A stretch of DNA of 64,000 bases from Massilia aquatica (GTDB lineage Bacteria > Pseudomonadota > Gammaproteobacteria > Burkholderiales > Burkholderiaceae_D), in the NCBI RefSeq assembly GCF_011682045.1, contig NZ_VVIW01000004.1, forward strand, positions 124,001-188,000. Reading direction: 5' to 3'. The notes below the pieces were generated by a model that saw nothing but the letters and a program-made list of their open reading frames with translations, ran no database searches and was not told the origin of the DNA. A program made the position numbers and the translations under genes. Below, in pieces: positions 10,204 to 19,676 of this stretch (its first letter is position 1; every line of letters begins with the position of its first letter).

Positions 10204-11739
10204 ATGACTATCGACTACCTCAAGAAAATCCTGACCGCCCGCGTCTATGACGTCGCCACCGAAACGCCGCTCGAATTTGCGCCGATCCTGTCGCAGCGGA
10301 TGGAGAACCGCATTTACTTCAAGCGCGAAGACATGCAGAGCGTGTTCAGTTTCAAGCTGCGGGGCGCGTACAACAAGATGGCCAACCTGGCGCCGGCGCA
10401 GCTCAAGCGCGGCGTGATCTGCGCCTCGGCCGGCAACCATGCCCAGGGCGTGGCGCTGTCGGCCGCCAAAGCCGGTTGCCGCGCGGTGATCGTGATGCCG
10501 ACCACCACCCCGAGCGTGAAGGTCGATGCGGTCAAGGCCTTTGGCGGCGCCAACGTGGAAGTGATTTTGCACGGCGACTCGTACACCGACGCCTATAACT
10601 TTGCGCTCACGCTTGAAAAAGAACAGAAGCTCGCCTTCGTGCACCCGTTCGACGATCCGGACGTCATCGCCGGCCAGGGCACGGTGGGCATGGAGATCCT
10701 GCGCCAGCATTCGGGTCCGATCCATGCGATCTTTGTCGCCATCGGCGGCGGTGGCCTGATCGGCGGCATTGCCGCCTACGTGAAGCAGATCCGCCCGGAC
10801 ATCAAGATCATCGGCGTACAGTCGACCGATTCGGACGCGATGGCGCGCAGCCTGAAAGCGGGCGAGCGCGTGACCCTGCCCGACGTGGGCCTGTTCGCCG
10901 ACGGCACCGCGGTGCGCCTGGTGGGCGAAGAGACCTTCCGCCTGGCGCAGCTGTATGTGGACGAGATCATCCTGGTCGATACCGATGCGATCTGCGCCGC
11001 GATCAAGGACGTGTTCCAGGATACGCGCTCGATTCTCGAGCCGTCCGGCGCGCTGGCGGTGGCCGGGGCCAAGGCGTATATCGAGCGTTCGGCGATGAGC
11101 AAGAACCCGGTGCGCAGCGAGACCCTGGTGGCGATTGCCTGCGGCGCCAACATGAACTTCGACCGCCTGCGCTTCGTGGCCGAACGCGCGGAACTGGGCG
11201 AAGCGCGCGAGGCGGTGTTCGCCGTGACCATTCCCGAGCAGCGCGGCAGCTTCAAGCGCTTCTGCGCGCTGATCGGGCCGCGCAATGTGACCGAGTTCAA
11301 TTACCGGGTCAGCGATGCGACGCAGGCGCACGTGTTCGTGGGCGTGCAGATCGCCAGCCGCGGCGAGTCCGGCGTGCTGGCGCGCACCTTCGAGCAGAGC
11401 GACTTCAAGACCCTGGACCTGACGCACGATGAACTGGCCAAGCTGCACATCCGCCATTTGGTGGGTGGCAAGAGTGCGTTGGCCCATGACGAACTGCTGT
11501 ATCGTTTCGAATTCCCCGAGCGTCCGGGCGCACTGATGCGCTTCCTGGACAGCATGGCGCCGAACTGGAATATCTCGCTGTTCCATTACCGTAATCAAGG
11601 CGGTGATGTGGGGCGCATTCTGGTGGGGTTGCAGGTGCCGGCGGAGGAAATGGAAGAATTCCGCCAGTTCCTCACCACGCTCGGATACCGGTATTGGGAT
11701 GAGAGTGCCAATCCGGTATATAAGATGTTTTTGGGGTGA
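10204..11739 (+). CDS. ilvA: threonine ammonia-lyase, biosynthetic (threonine dehydratase)
   Basis: The 511-residue enzyme deaminates threonine to 2-oxobutanoate, the first committed step of isoleucine synthesis. The pyridoxal-phosphate lysine is Lys51 in FSFKLRGAYNK. The cofactor glycine loop is AIGGGGLIGG. The C-terminal third (from about 330) has two ACT-like regulatory domains (RGSFKRFCALIGPRNVTEF and PGALMRFLDSMAPNWNISLFHY), as in the allosteric, isoleucine-inhibited biosynthetic form rather than the short catabolic TdcB. The frame is open upstream, but the ATG before TIDYLKKIL matches the family N-terminus. It is not followed by other isoleucine genes. Confidence 0.95.
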   Translation: MTIDYLKKILTARVYDVATETPLEFAPILSQRMENRIYFKREDMQSVFSFKLRGAYNKMANLAPAQLKRGVICASAGNHAQGVALSAAKAGCRAVIVMPTTTPSVKVDAVKAFGGANVEVILHGDSYTDAYNFALTLEKEQKLAFVHPFDDPDVIAGQGTVGMEILRQHSGPIHAIFVAIGGGGLIGGIAAYVKQIRPDIKIIGVQSTDSDAMARSLKAGERVTLPDVGLFADGTAVRLVGEETFRLAQLYVDEIILVDTDAICAAIKDVFQDTRSILEPSGALAVAGAKAYIERSAMSKNPVRSETLVAIACGANMNFDRLRFVAERAELGEAREAVFAVTIPEQRGSFKRFCALIGPRNVTEFNYRVSDATQAHVFVGVQIASRGESGVLARTFEQSDFKTLDLTHDELAKLHIRHLVGGKSALAHDELLYRFEFPERPGALMRFLDSMAPNWNISLFHYRNQGGDVGRILVGLQVPAEEMEEFRQFLTTLGYRYWDESANPVYKMFLG

Positions 11740-11781
11740 TGCACGGCCAATCGTCGTGACAATGAGCCCCCGCACCACGCT

Positions 11782-11811
11782 CCGTCGTCCCCCCGCAGGC
11801 GGGGACGACGG
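11782..11811. repeat. REP-like palindrome or weak terminator
   Basis: An 11-bp perfect stem (CCGTCGTCCCC / GGGGACGACGG) encloses an 8-base loop. There is no run of Ts on either side. GC-rich palindromes of the form CGTCCCCGC...GGGGACG are scattered in many proteobacterial genomes as REP-like elements. Here it lies between ilvA and queF and may act as a transcript end or stabiliser. Confidence 0.55.
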
Positions 11812-11834
11812 TGGTTGAATTTAACTGAATATAT

Positions 11835-12665
11835 ATGACCAACACCGCCGATCTATCCCCCCTGGGCAAAACCTCCGCCTACCAGACCCAGTACGCGCCG
11901 GAATTGCTGTTTCTGATTCCGCGCCAGGGCAAACGCGATGAACTCCAGCTCACCGGCACCCTGCCCTTCTTCGGCGTCGACATCTGGAACGCCTACGAAA
12001 TCTCCTGGCTGAACATGCGCGGCAAGCCGCAGGTGGCGATCGCCACGATCACGGTGCCGGCCGATTCGCCCAACATCGTCGAATCGAAATCCTTCAAGCT
12101 GTACCTCAATTCGTTCAACCAGACGCGCCTGTCCAACAGCGATGCCTTGCTGGCCCTGCTGCGTGAAGACCTGGCCGGCGGCTTCGGCGCGCCGGTCCAC
12201 ATCACCCTGACCGAACCGCACGACTTCGGCACCGTCAGGATGGGCGAACTCGATGGCATGCTGCTCGACCGCCTGGACGTCGAGATCGACAACTACTCGC
12301 CCTCGCCCGCGCTGCTGACCGCCGCCAAAGACGGCGCGCCGGTCGAAGAAAAACTGGTCTCGCACCTGCTCAAGTCGAACTGCCTGGTCACCGGCCAGCC
12401 CGACTGGGCCAGCGTGCAGATCCATTACGTCGGCCCGCAGATCGAACAGGGCGGCTTGCTGAAATACCTGATCGGCTTTCGCGAGCACAACGAATTCCAC
12501 GAGCAATGTGTCGAACGCATTTTTACCGACATCCTGCGCGAGTGCGCACCGCAAAAACTGGCCGTTTACGCGCGCTACACGCGACGCGGCGGACTGGACA
12601 TCAACCCGTGGCGCAGCAACTTCAGCTCGGGCCGCCCACCCAATCTGCGCACCGCGCGCCAGTGA
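11835..12665 (+). CDS. queF: NADPH-dependent 7-cyano-7-deazaguanine reductase QueF
   Basis: The 276-residue enzyme reduces preQ0 to preQ1 in queuosine biosynthesis. It is the long bimodular type (about 280 residues in Escherichia coli). The QueF motif [11 protein letters not shown] is at 83-93. The catalytic Cys183 and Asp190 lie in [21 protein letters not shown] and the C-terminal [11 protein letters not shown] also match the family. It stands alone here without other queuosine genes. It begins 23 bases after the palindrome behind ilvA. Confidence 0.95.
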   Translation: MTNTADLSPLGKTSAYQTQYAPELLFLIPRQGKRDELQLTGTLPFFGVDIWNAYEISWLNMRGKPQVAIATITVPADSPNIVESKSFKLYLNSFNQTRLSNSDALLALLREDLAGGFGAPVHITLTEPHDFGTVRMGELDGMLLDRLDVEIDNYSPSPALLTAAKDGAPVEEKLVSHLLKSNCLVTGQPDWASVQIHYVGPQIEQGGLLKYLIGFREHNEFHEQCVERIFTDILRECAPQKLAVYARYTRRGGLDINPWRSNFSSGRPPNLRTARQ

Positions 12666-13027
12666 GTTGAGGCAGCGCAAGGAGATGGATTTCCCCCTGC
12701 GCGCACGCTTGACTCCATTGCCATGCGGGAATACCTTGGTCGGCAAGGGAACGAGTGTGCTTTTCGGGCGACAGGAAAAAGCCATCAACTTTATATTTAA
12801 ACAACAAGCGCGGTGGCGTTTCCGAGCGCTGAAAAAACGGGCAGCAAGCACAGGAAAAATGGCGAACTGCATCAAGGACCAGCATTTATGTGCAAAATCC
12901 TCAATTTCGTGCCGGAAATTCAAATTTTCCACTCCCGGCTTGGGAGCGGTTTTCCCGTCTTGCATGAATCGCTATTCAGTTTGCGATATGTCAATGCAGG
13001 CCTGACATGAATCGACGACGAATTCCG
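12666..13027. other. non-coding gap between queF and ptsN
   Basis: This stretch of about 360 bases is more AT-rich than its surroundings, especially near 12775-12815. No open frame in it has a ribosome-binding site or recognisable family. It may contain the left breakpoint of the inversion proposed for 13.0-21.55 kb. No RNA gene was recognised. Confidence 0.5.
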
Positions 13028-13056
13028 ATTACACAGCTGGCAAACAGGCCTATAAT
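13028..13056 (+). promoter_or_regulatory. sigma-70 promoter for ptsN
   Basis: ATTACA (-35) and a perfect TATAAT (-10) are separated by 17 bases. The predicted transcript starts near 13063, about 40 bases before ptsN. An own promoter fits the fact that ptsN is not downstream of rpoN/hpf in this genome. Confidence 0.6.
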
Positions 13057-13101
13057 TCTGGCTCGCAAGCACCCCTGTGCATCGCATCAATACTCAGCGT
13101 T

Positions 13102-13584
13102 ATGACAAATCTTAGCAAAATTTTATCGCTCGAGAACGTGTTGCTTGATCTCGAAGTCTCCAGCAAGAAGCGCGCTTTCGAACAGGCCGGGCTGATCTTC
13201 GAGAACAACTGCGGAATCGCCCGCTCGACCGTCTCCGACAACCTGTTTGCGCGCGAGCGCCTTGGCTCTACCGGCCTTGGCCATGGTGTGGCTGTGCCGC
13301 ACGGCCGCATCAAGGGCAGCAAGAGCCTCAAGTCGCCGCTGGCCGCGTTTGTGCGCCTGCTCGAACCGATTCCGTTCGAATCGCCCGATGGCCAGCCGGT
13401 CAACCTGCTGTTCTTCCTGCTCATTCCCGATCACGTGACCCAGCAGCACCTCGAGATTTTGTCCGAGATCGCCGAGATGTTTTCGGACGACGGATTCCGC
13501 ACGGCGCTGGCGACCGATCCCGACCCGAAATCGGTTCACTCGCGCATCATCAATTGGCAACCAAGTCTGCAAGCGCTGGGTTAA
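13102..13584 (+). CDS. ptsN: PTS IIA-like nitrogen-regulatory protein (EIIA-Ntr)
   Basis: The 160-residue protein is the terminal phosphoacceptor of the PTS-Ntr phosphorelay. The phosphorylated residue is His67 in GHGVAVPHGRI. SSKKRAFEQAG and LFFLLIPDHVTQQHLEILSE are also typical of the fold. In proteobacteria it links nitrogen and carbon status to potassium transport and envelope functions. It is followed by hprK and rapZ, as in many betaproteobacteria, but rpoN and hpf, its usual upstream neighbours, are at 21.6-26.6 kb on the other strand. Confidence 0.93.
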   Translation: MTNLSKILSLENVLLDLEVSSKKRAFEQAGLIFENNCGIARSTVSDNLFARERLGSTGLGHGVAVPHGRIKGSKSLKSPLAAFVRLLEPIPFESPDGQPVNLLFFLLIPDHVTQQHLEILSEIAEMFSDDGFRTALATDPDPKSVHSRIINWQPSLQALG

Positions 13585-13597
13585 ACTTCAAGGTGCC

Positions 13598-13620
13598 GGG
13601 CGCGTTGGCGCCCTCACTTT
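13598..13620 (+). terminator. weak hairpin between ptsN and hprK
   Basis: A 6-bp stem (GGGCGC / GCGCCC, 13598-13613) with a GTTG loop is followed by TCACTTTT. It may partly terminate or attenuate transcription between ptsN and hprK, letting the two genes be expressed at different levels. Confidence 0.35.
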
Positions 13621-13635
13621 TCTGAAGACCCGTTC

Positions 13636-14571
13636 ATGCTGCAAACTCCGCTGACCATCCAACGGCTGTACGACGACAATCGCGAAAGTCTTCAGCTGGG
13701 CTGGTTCGCCGGCTTTCCGGGCGGCGAACGCCTCATTTCGGGCGACGTCGCCTCCGCCGCCGACCAGGTCGGCCACCTGAACCTGATTCACCCGGGCCGC
13801 ATCCAGGTGTTCGGGCATCAGGAGCTGACTTATTATCACCGCCTCAAATCGGGTTCGCGCAGCCACGTGATTGGCGAGCTCATTTCGGGCGGGCCGCCGG
13901 CGCTGATCATCGCGCAGGGGCTCGATACCCCGCCCGATATTTTGGCCATCTGCGACGAGCAGAATATCCCGCTGTTTTCCACGCCGCTGCCGGCCGCGCA
14001 GGTAATCGACTTCCTGCGCGTGTACCTGTCCAAGAAACTGGCGCAGCGGATCATCATGCATGGCGTGTTCATGGACGTGCTGGGCGTGGGCGTGCTCATT
14101 ACCGGCGACTCGGGCCTGGGCAAGAGCGAGCTGGGACTCGAACTCATTTCGCGCAGCCACGGGCTGGTGGCGGATGACGCGGTGGAGTTCTCGCGCATCG
14201 CCCCGAACATGATCGAAGGGCGCTGCCCGGCGCTGCTGCAAAACCTGCTGGAAGTGCGCGGACTGGGACTGCTCGATATCAAAGCGATCTTCGGCGAGAC
14301 GGCCGTGCGGCGCAAGATGCGCCTTAAATTGATCGTTCATCTGGTGCGGCGCAGCGCGCTGGAAGAAGAAGTCGAACGCCTGCCGTTCCTGTTCCCGACC
14401 GAGGATGTGCTTGGGCTGCCGATTCGCAAAGTCGTCATCCCCGTGGCAGCAGGCCGCAACATCGCAGTGCTGCTGGAAGCGGCAGTACGCAATACGATTC
14501 TTCAGTTAAGAGGCATCGATACGCTTCAGGAGTTCATGGAGCGCCAGCGTCAAGCCATGAGTTCAGACTAA
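13636..14571 (+). CDS. hprK: HPr(Ser) kinase/phosphorylase
   Basis: The 311-residue bifunctional enzyme phosphorylates and dephosphorylates a serine of HPr-type proteins. The Walker A motif is GDSGLGKS (157-164). The HprK signature [10 protein letters not shown] lies at 206-215, and [12 protein letters not shown] follows. The N-terminal domain (1-130) is the usual non-catalytic part. In betaproteobacteria it accompanies PtsN and incomplete PTS systems and acts in regulation rather than sugar uptake. No HPr or EI gene lies in this window. Confidence 0.95.
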   Translation: MLQTPLTIQRLYDDNRESLQLGWFAGFPGGERLISGDVASAADQVGHLNLIHPGRIQVFGHQELTYYHRLKSGSRSHVIGELISGGPPALIIAQGLDTPPDILAICDEQNIPLFSTPLPAAQVIDFLRVYLSKKLAQRIIMHGVFMDVLGVGVLITGDSGLGKSELGLELISRSHGLVADDAVEFSRIAPNMIEGRCPALLQNLLEVRGLGLLDIKAIFGETAVRRKMRLKLIVHLVRRSALEEEVERLPFLFPTEDVLGLPIRKVVIPVAAGRNIAVLLEAAVRNTILQLRGIDTLQEFMERQRQAMSSD

Positions 14572-14674
14572 ACCAATCAGAACGTATAGGATCCGTTGTA
14601 AAATCTCTGTTGCCTAATGAGAATGATACGTAGTGCCTAAGCAAACCCCACCCGCATGGGGTATCATCGGACCT

Positions 14675-15538
14675 ATGCGCATCGTACTCATTACAGGTAT
14701 TTCCGGATCGGGCAAGTCGGTCGCCCTCAATGTCCTCGAAGACGCAGGCTACTACTGCGTCGACAATCTTCCCCCAGCCTTGTTACCGAGCCTGATCGAC
14801 GCGCTCATCGCCGACGGCACGGCATGCGCCGCGGTCGCGGTCGATGCGCGCAGCGCCCAGTCGCTGGTCGAACTGCCGGTCAACATCCGCATGCTGAAGG
14901 ACCAGGGACACGACGTTAAAGTCATGTTCCTGACCTCGAACACGCACTCGCTGGTGGCGCGCTTTTCCGAAACGCGGCGCAGTCATCCGCTCTCGCACCA
15001 GTTGCGCCCGGACGAAAACCCGGCCTCGCGCCGCACCCTGATCGAATGCATTCTCGAAGAGCGCGAGCGCCTGTCGGCCATCGAACAGCTTGGCCACGTA
15101 ATCGACACGTCCGACCTGTCGGCCAACAAGCTGCGCGCGTGGATCAAGGAACTGGTCGAGATCGAGCGCGCGCCGCTGACGCTGTTCTTCGAATCGTTCG
15201 CCTTCAAACTGGGCGTGCCGCTCGACGCCGACTTTGTGTTCGACGTGCGCGCCCTGCCCAACCCCTACTACGACCTGACCCTGCGCCCGCTGACCGGGAT
15301 GGACGCGCCGGTGATCGCTTTTCTGGACGCCCAGCCCAGCGCGGCCGATCTGCTGGAAGACATCCGCGCCTTCGTCGAGAAGTGGCTGCCGTCGTTCAAG
15401 ACCGACAACCGCAGCTACCTGACCGTGGCGCTGGGATGCACGGGCGGCCAGCATCGCTCGGTGTACATGGCCGAACGCCTGGCCGCCTACTTCAGCCCGA
15501 CCGAACGGGTCGTGCTGCGGCACCGCGAACAATCCTGA
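14675..15538 (+). CDS. rapZ: RNase adapter / nucleotide-binding protein RapZ
   Basis: The 287-residue P-loop protein has Walker A GISGSGKS at residues 8-15, the [11 protein letters not shown] segment typical of the YvcJ/RapZ family, and the C-terminal [11 protein letters not shown] signature. In Escherichia coli RapZ guides RNase E to the GlmZ small RNA and so sets glucosamine-6-phosphate synthesis; whether that role holds here is unknown. I chose the ATG before [10 protein letters not shown]; the in-frame extension to 14633 has no similarity to the family. It ends the ptsN-hprK-rapZ cluster, 103 bases after hprK. Confidence 0.93.
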   Translation: MRIVLITGISGSGKSVALNVLEDAGYYCVDNLPPALLPSLIDALIADGTACAAVAVDARSAQSLVELPVNIRMLKDQGHDVKVMFLTSNTHSLVARFSETRRSHPLSHQLRPDENPASRRTLIECILEERERLSAIEQLGHVIDTSDLSANKLRAWIKELVEIERAPLTLFFESFAFKLGVPLDADFVFDVRALPNPYYDLTLRPLTGMDAPVIAFLDAQPSAADLLEDIRAFVEKWLPSFKTDNRSYLTVALGCTGGQHRSVYMAERLAAYFSPTERVVLRHREQS

Positions 15539-15547
15539 CCGGGAGGC

Positions 15548-17641
15548 TCATTTGGGCCGCTCAAAATCATGTTCAAAGGTGATGCGCAGCGCCGTGCCGG
15601 GCATCAGCTCGCGCCGGGTGCTGCGGCTGCCGTAATACGATGCCGATACACGCGGCCGGTCCAGCACATCGGTCAGCCCCAGGCGCAAGCGCGTCTGCTT
15701 GCCGGCTCCCCACAAGACATACAGATCGAGCAGGCGCGTGCCGCCGTTCGATTCGCTCCATTCGGGGGCGTAGCGTGTGCGCGCACCGCGCTCGTAGGTG
15801 AAGCTGGCGCCGAACGCAATCGCGGTACGCACATCGATGCCCACGCTGGCCGTCAAGGGCGACTGGTCCGCCAGCCGGTTATCCGGGCCCGGCACCTTGT
15901 CGATGCGCGACCAGTTGCGCGCCACGTTACCGTTCAACGATGCCGGCGCAAAGCCGGGCAGCGGCAGCTTTGCTTCCAGCGCGATGCCGCGCGCGCTCGC
16001 CCTGCCCTGGTTGGCCGGCGTCGATACCCATTCGGTCCCATCCTGGAACAGGCGCGTGACTGTCACGTCATCGATCTTGCGCACATACGCGCTGGCGGCC
16101 AGCAAGCCATCCTTGCCGACCTGGCGGTCGTAGCCGATGTCGAGCCCCCAGGCTTTTTCGGGGCGTAGCGCGGGGTTGCCTTCGCTGTGCGGATTGGTGG
16201 CGCTGTTGTTGTTGTCGACCGTGTAGCGGCGCGGGATCAGGCGGGCCATGGTGGGCGCCTTGTATGTGCGCGCCAGCCCCGCGCGCAGCTGGTGGCCTGC
16301 GGCCGGTTTGTACAGCGCCTGCAGCACCGGCGCGGGAATCGCGCTGCGCTGGCTGACCGCCGCCACGCCGGCTTCGGCCACCGAGGTGCGCAGCGTTTCC
16401 CAGCGCGCGCCGATGGAGAGCGACCACGCCGGGTTGATTTCCCAGCCATCCTGCGCGAACGCGCCGAAGCGGTCGATGACGCCGCGATAGCGGTTGTCGC
16501 TCAACTGCGGCGCCTCGTCGAAGGAGTCGCGCTCGCTGCCCACGCGGGTCTGGCTGCGCGTGGTGTGGGCGCCATCCCAGCCGGCACTGAGCACATGGCC
16601 GCCGCCCAAAGGCCGCGTCCAGGTCGCGCCCAGGTGGTAGCCGCCCTCGCGCAGGTCGGAGGTGACCAGGTTCAGCGCCGGCGCGCGCCGTCCGTTGATC
16701 ATGTCGCCAAACTCGAAATCCGACTCGCGCCGGCTGCGGTGGATGCCGCCCTTGGCGTCGATGCGCGCGCCCTCGCCCAGGCTGCGCGTCCATTCCAGGT
16801 CCGTACGCAGCCACATCGCCGCCATGTTCAGGACGGCGGCGCGCTCCGGGTGCAGGGTCGGCACGCCGATGTGGGTGGTTTCAACGGCCCAGGCATCGGT
16901 CGCGCGCCGGCTGTTGCTGATAAAGGCTTGCAAGCCGAGCGTGTCGCCATTGGCCAGCTTCCAGCTGGCGCGCGGCGACAGGCTGGCCAGGCGCGTGGTG
17001 TTGATTTCGTCCAGGCGCGTGCTGCGGCGCAGGCCGGGCGCGGTCTCTTCTTCGCGCGATGGCGCTGGAATTGGCCCATACGACAGGCTGACCGGCACCG
17101 AGTACGAAAACGCGTCGCTCTTGCCGCTCACTTCCCCGCTCAGGCTGGAGGCGCGCCGGCCGTGCTGCGCGTCCAGCCCCGCCTTGATGGTCGATTGCCG
17201 GCGCGTGGCCGAGGTGCGCAGCACGATGTTCACGCTGCCGGCGATGGCCTGCATGCTGGTCGCGGCCGACGCACCGCGCACTACCTCGACCCGTTCGATC
17301 AGTTCCGGCGCCAGCGATTCGAGCGAGAAGCCGGCGGGTGCCACCACGCCGTTGAGCAGCACTTGCGTGTAGCCGTTTCCCAGGCCACGCAGGCGAATGT
17401 CGCTGGTGCGCCCGCCGCCGTCGCCGATGGTAATGCCGGGCACGCGCTTGAGGGCGTCGCCGAGCGAGCGGTCGCCGTGGCGCATCAGCTCCGCGCGCCC
17501 AACCACCAGGCTGGCGGCGGTTTCCTCGCTGCGCTGGTCGTAGCGCGCGCCCGCTATTTCAATCTTGGGAAGGACTTCTTCGGCCAGCGCCGGTAAACAA
17601 AAAGCGAGCGCGCAGGCGCAGGCATACGGACGGATCTGCAT
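15548..17641 (-). CDS. TonB-dependent outer-membrane receptor (paralogue)
   Basis: The 697-residue protein has a signal peptide (about 1-20), a plug (DALKRVPGITI, DIRLRGLGNGYTQVLLNG, IERVEVVRGASAATS) and a beta-barrel ending in an aromatic-containing strand. Several stretches mirror the receptor at 7365-9494: KAPTM..LIPRRYTVDNN, GNPALRPEKAWG and NVARNWSRIDKVPGPDNRL. The two are therefore paralogues, probably for related ligands. An AAGGAAA site precedes the ATG. The gene starts 88 bases after the M56/M23 gene on the same strand, and the gap holds a GC-rich hairpin but no terminator with a T-run, so cotranscription from the blaI promoter is possible. Confidence 0.88.
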   Translation of the reverse strand: MQIRPYACACALAFCLPALAEEVLPKIEIAGARYDQRSEETAASLVVGRAELMRHGDRSLGDALKRVPGITIGDGGGRTSDIRLRGLGNGYTQVLLNGVVAPAGFSLESLAPELIERVEVVRGASAATSMQAIAGSVNIVLRTSATRRQSTIKAGLDAQHGRRASSLSGEVSGKSDAFSYSVPVSLSYGPIPAPSREEETAPGLRRSTRLDEINTTRLASLSPRASWKLANGDTLGLQAFISNSRRATDAWAVETTHIGVPTLHPERAAVLNMAAMWLRTDLEWTRSLGEGARIDAKGGIHRSRRESDFEFGDMINGRRAPALNLVTSDLREGGYHLGATWTRPLGGGHVLSAGWDGAHTTRSQTRVGSERDSFDEAPQLSDNRYRGVIDRFGAFAQDGWEINPAWSLSIGARWETLRTSVAEAGVAAVSQRSAIPAPVLQALYKPAAGHQLRAGLARTYKAPTMARLIPRRYTVDNNNSATNPHSEGNPALRPEKAWGLDIGYDRQVGKDGLLAASAYVRKIDDVTVTRLFQDGTEWVSTPANQGRASARGIALEAKLPLPGFAPASLNGNVARNWSRIDKVPGPDNRLADQSPLTASVGIDVRTAIAFGASFTYERGARTRYAPEWSESNGGTRLLDLYVLWGAGKQTRLRLGLTDVLDRPRVSASYYGSRSTRRELMPGTALRITFEHDFERPK

Positions 17642-17681
17642 GGGTTTCCTTCGGTGTTGTGGAGGGACGAGCGCGCTCGCA

Positions 17682-17697
17682 CGGCGCTGCTGCGCCG
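17682..17697. repeat. perfect hairpin between the M56/M23 and TonB-receptor genes
   Basis: CGGCGC-TGCT-GCGCCG forms a 6-bp stem with a 4-base loop. No T-run follows on the minus strand, so it is not a standard terminator. It could moderate expression of the downstream receptor. Confidence 0.35.
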
Positions 17698-17729
17698 CAC
17701 GGGAAACCGCGCCTGAACGGGAGGGTTAT

Positions 17730-19265
17730 CTAGATTCGGGAGGGACGCTTGCGCAGCGCCCCGGAGGTCGCGAACGCGTCGAGGCCGGTGAACATCTGCT
17801 GCGGATCGATGCGCTCACCATCTTTGAAGGCTTCCAGGTGCAGGTGCGGACCGGTGACCTTGCCGGTAGCGCCAACCAGGCCAATCGTCTCGCCGGCGCG
17901 CACCACCTGCCCCGGCTTGACCGAGCGCGCGCTCAGGTGCGCGTACAGCGAGCGCACGCCGCCGGCGTGTTCGATCAGGACCACATCGCCATACTGCGGG
18001 CCGCCCTCGTACTGCGCGGTCGATGCAAGCACGGTGCCGCCGGCCGCGGCCAGGACCGGCGTGCCGCTGCGGGCGGCGAAGTCGATGCCGTGATGGCCGC
18101 CTTCCAAGTTCTTGCGCGCGGCGCCGTAAAAGCTGGTCACGCGCACGCGCTCGAGCGGCATTTGCCACTGCTGGCGCGGCGCGACGGCGGACGGCGCCGC
18201 CACGGTGGACGACGGTGCGGGAACGCCAGTTTCGGCTGCGCGCCACGCAAACGCCGGCTGCAGCAACAAGCTCGCGCCGAGCACCGACGCCAGCGCGGTG
18301 GCCACCGCGGCCTTGCCCGGCAAGCCGGGAGCGCGCATGCCCGGCTCGCGGATCAGGCCCACACGGGTGCGCAGCGACGCGGGACTGCCGTGACCGAAGG
18401 CGATGCCCGCGCCAAGTAGTTCTTGCTGTACCTTGAGCTGGGCCACCAGCGCGGCCGCGTACTGCTTGCGCTGCTGCGCCGGACGGCCATCGAGCACGGC
18501 GTGGTCGCATCCCAGTTCCTGCGCCCAGTTCAGGCGCCGGGTCAGCACCGCCAGCAGGGGATTGAACCAGAACAGCGTTTGCAGCAGCATGCTGGCGTGC
18601 AGCCAGAAGGGATCATGGCGCTTCCAGTGGGTCAGTTCGTGGGCGACGATCAGGCGCTGCTGCTCGTCGCTGAAGCTGCGCAGATGGCGCGGCAGCAAAA
18701 GGCGCGGACGGGCCAGGCCGGCCAGCATGGGCGAGATGGATGCATCGGTTTCGCACACGCGCAGGCCGCGCCGCAAAAGCTGCGCCACCGGTTCGGCATC
18801 GAAGCCGGCGTGCTGCGCCAGTGCCGTCGCGTCGAGCGGACGGGCATGAGCGAGCAAGGCGCGCAGGCCGCGCTGCGCGTGCACCCAGCGCGCACCGGCG
18901 GCCAGCAAACCAGCCACGTACAGCGCCAGCCAGGCTTGCGCCAGCAGTTCGAACGGGTCGATGTCGTCGTCAAGGCCATCGGCCTCGGACCCATCCCAGC
19001 CCGGCTGCACGGAGGGCTGCGCGGCGGCAGGTGCGGGACGGGCGATCTCGATAGCCGGGACCACGCTGTACGCGGCGCTGTGCGGCAGCAGCGCCGCCAC
19101 GAAGGCGCAGGCGATGGCGGCCTGCGCCCAGAGCCACACCGAGCGGTGCCCGGCCAGCACCGGCCACACGCGCGTGGCCAGCGTGAGCAGCGCCAGGATG
19201 ACGGCGGCGGCAATGCCGCAGGTGATGCTCGCTTTGAGGAAGGAAAAGGCGATCGCGTTCAACAT
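17730..19265 (-). CDS. BlaR1-like M56 / LytM-like M23 double metallopeptidase
   Basis: The 511-residue membrane protein has two protease domains. The first part has membrane segments near 12-30, 44-60, 105-123 and about 225-245, and the M56 zinc motif HELTH at 209-213 with a downstream Glu in QELGCDHAVL. A further membrane segment (about 318-340) precedes an exported M23 domain: HHGIDF (391-396), a YAHLS His near 443, and GPHLHLE with HLH at 474-476. All expected M23 metal ligands are present. Classical BlaR1 carries a penicillin-binding sensor here; this one carries a peptidoglycan peptidase fold instead. It starts two bases after the BlaI-like repressor gene and probably inactivates it on a cell-wall signal, which is inference from BlaR1. 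Confidence 0.88.
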   Translation of the reverse strand: MLNAIAFSFLKASITCGIAAAVILALLTLATRVWPVLAGHRSVWLWAQAAIACAFVAALLPHSAAYSVVPAIEIARPAPAAAQPSVQPGWDGSEADGLDDDIDPFELLAQAWLALYVAGLLAAGARWVHAQRGLRALLAHARPLDATALAQHAGFDAEPVAQLLRRGLRVCETDASISPMLAGLARPRLLLPRHLRSFSDEQQRLIVAHELTHWKRHDPFWLHASMLLQTLFWFNPLLAVLTRRLNWAQELGCDHAVLDGRPAQQRKQYAAALVAQLKVQQELLGAGIAFGHGSPASLRTRVGLIREPGMRAPGLPGKAAVATALASVLGASLLLQPAFAWRAAETGVPAPSSTVAAPSAVAPRQQWQMPLERVRVTSFYGAARKNLEGGHHGIDFAARSGTPVLAAAGGTVLASTAQYEGGPQYGDVVLIEHAGGVRSLYAHLSARSVKPGQVVRAGETIGLVGATGKVTGPHLHLEAFKDGERIDPQQMFTGLDAFATSGALRKRPSRI

Positions 19266-19267
19266 GC

Positions 19268-19645
19268 TCAGTCCTTCGCGTCGGGCCAGTCCTGCAGCAT
19301 CTGTTCGAGTTCGGCCAGTTCCTGCCGGTCGACCAGTTTACTGCCCGTGAACATATTGACCGGCAGCGGCGCGTCGATTTCCATCACGCGGCGGCCAAAG
19401 TCGTGGGCAAAGGCGGCCAGGGTGGCGACCTTGTCGAGCTGCGCGCGGTAGACCTGCACGCCGTGCTGCATGTCTTGCGCCACCATCTGCTTGTCGAGCA
19501 TGCGTTCGAGCGTCTTGCGGGTCGAGGAAAACGACCAGTCCAGTTCCGCCACGGCGCGCTCGTGAATCTCGCGCGTGCTCAGGGGCTGGTCCTTCCAGAG
19601 GACTTTGAGCAGGCTCAGTTCTGAAACCGAAGGAATGACTGACAT
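19268..19645 (-). CDS. BlaI/MecI/CopY-family transcriptional repressor
   Basis: The 125-residue protein matches the BlaI family: a winged helix at about 5-75 (SELSLLKVLW, STREIHERAV, STRKTLERMLDKQMV) and a short C-terminal dimerisation tail. I chose the ATG before SVIPSVSELS because a GGAG site precedes it and longer frames upstream run through the promoter. It is the first gene of a two- or three-gene operon with the M56/M23 peptidase. In the classical pair the M56 partner causes cleavage of the repressor, so autoregulation is expected. The promoter just upstream carries a matching dyad. Confidence 0.9.
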   Translation of the reverse strand: MSVIPSVSELSLLKVLWKDQPLSTREIHERAVAELDWSFSSTRKTLERMLDKQMVAQDMQHGVQVYRAQLDKVATLAAFAHDFGRRVMEIDAPLPVNMFTGSKLVDRQELAELEQMLQDWPDAKD

Positions 19646-19676
19646 GATGATGCTCCACATTGTGACTGATGGGGCA

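Noticed and set aside
12508-13010. Small plus-strand open frames after queF
   Set aside because: They have no ribosome-binding site, no conserved sequence and overlap queF or the gap.
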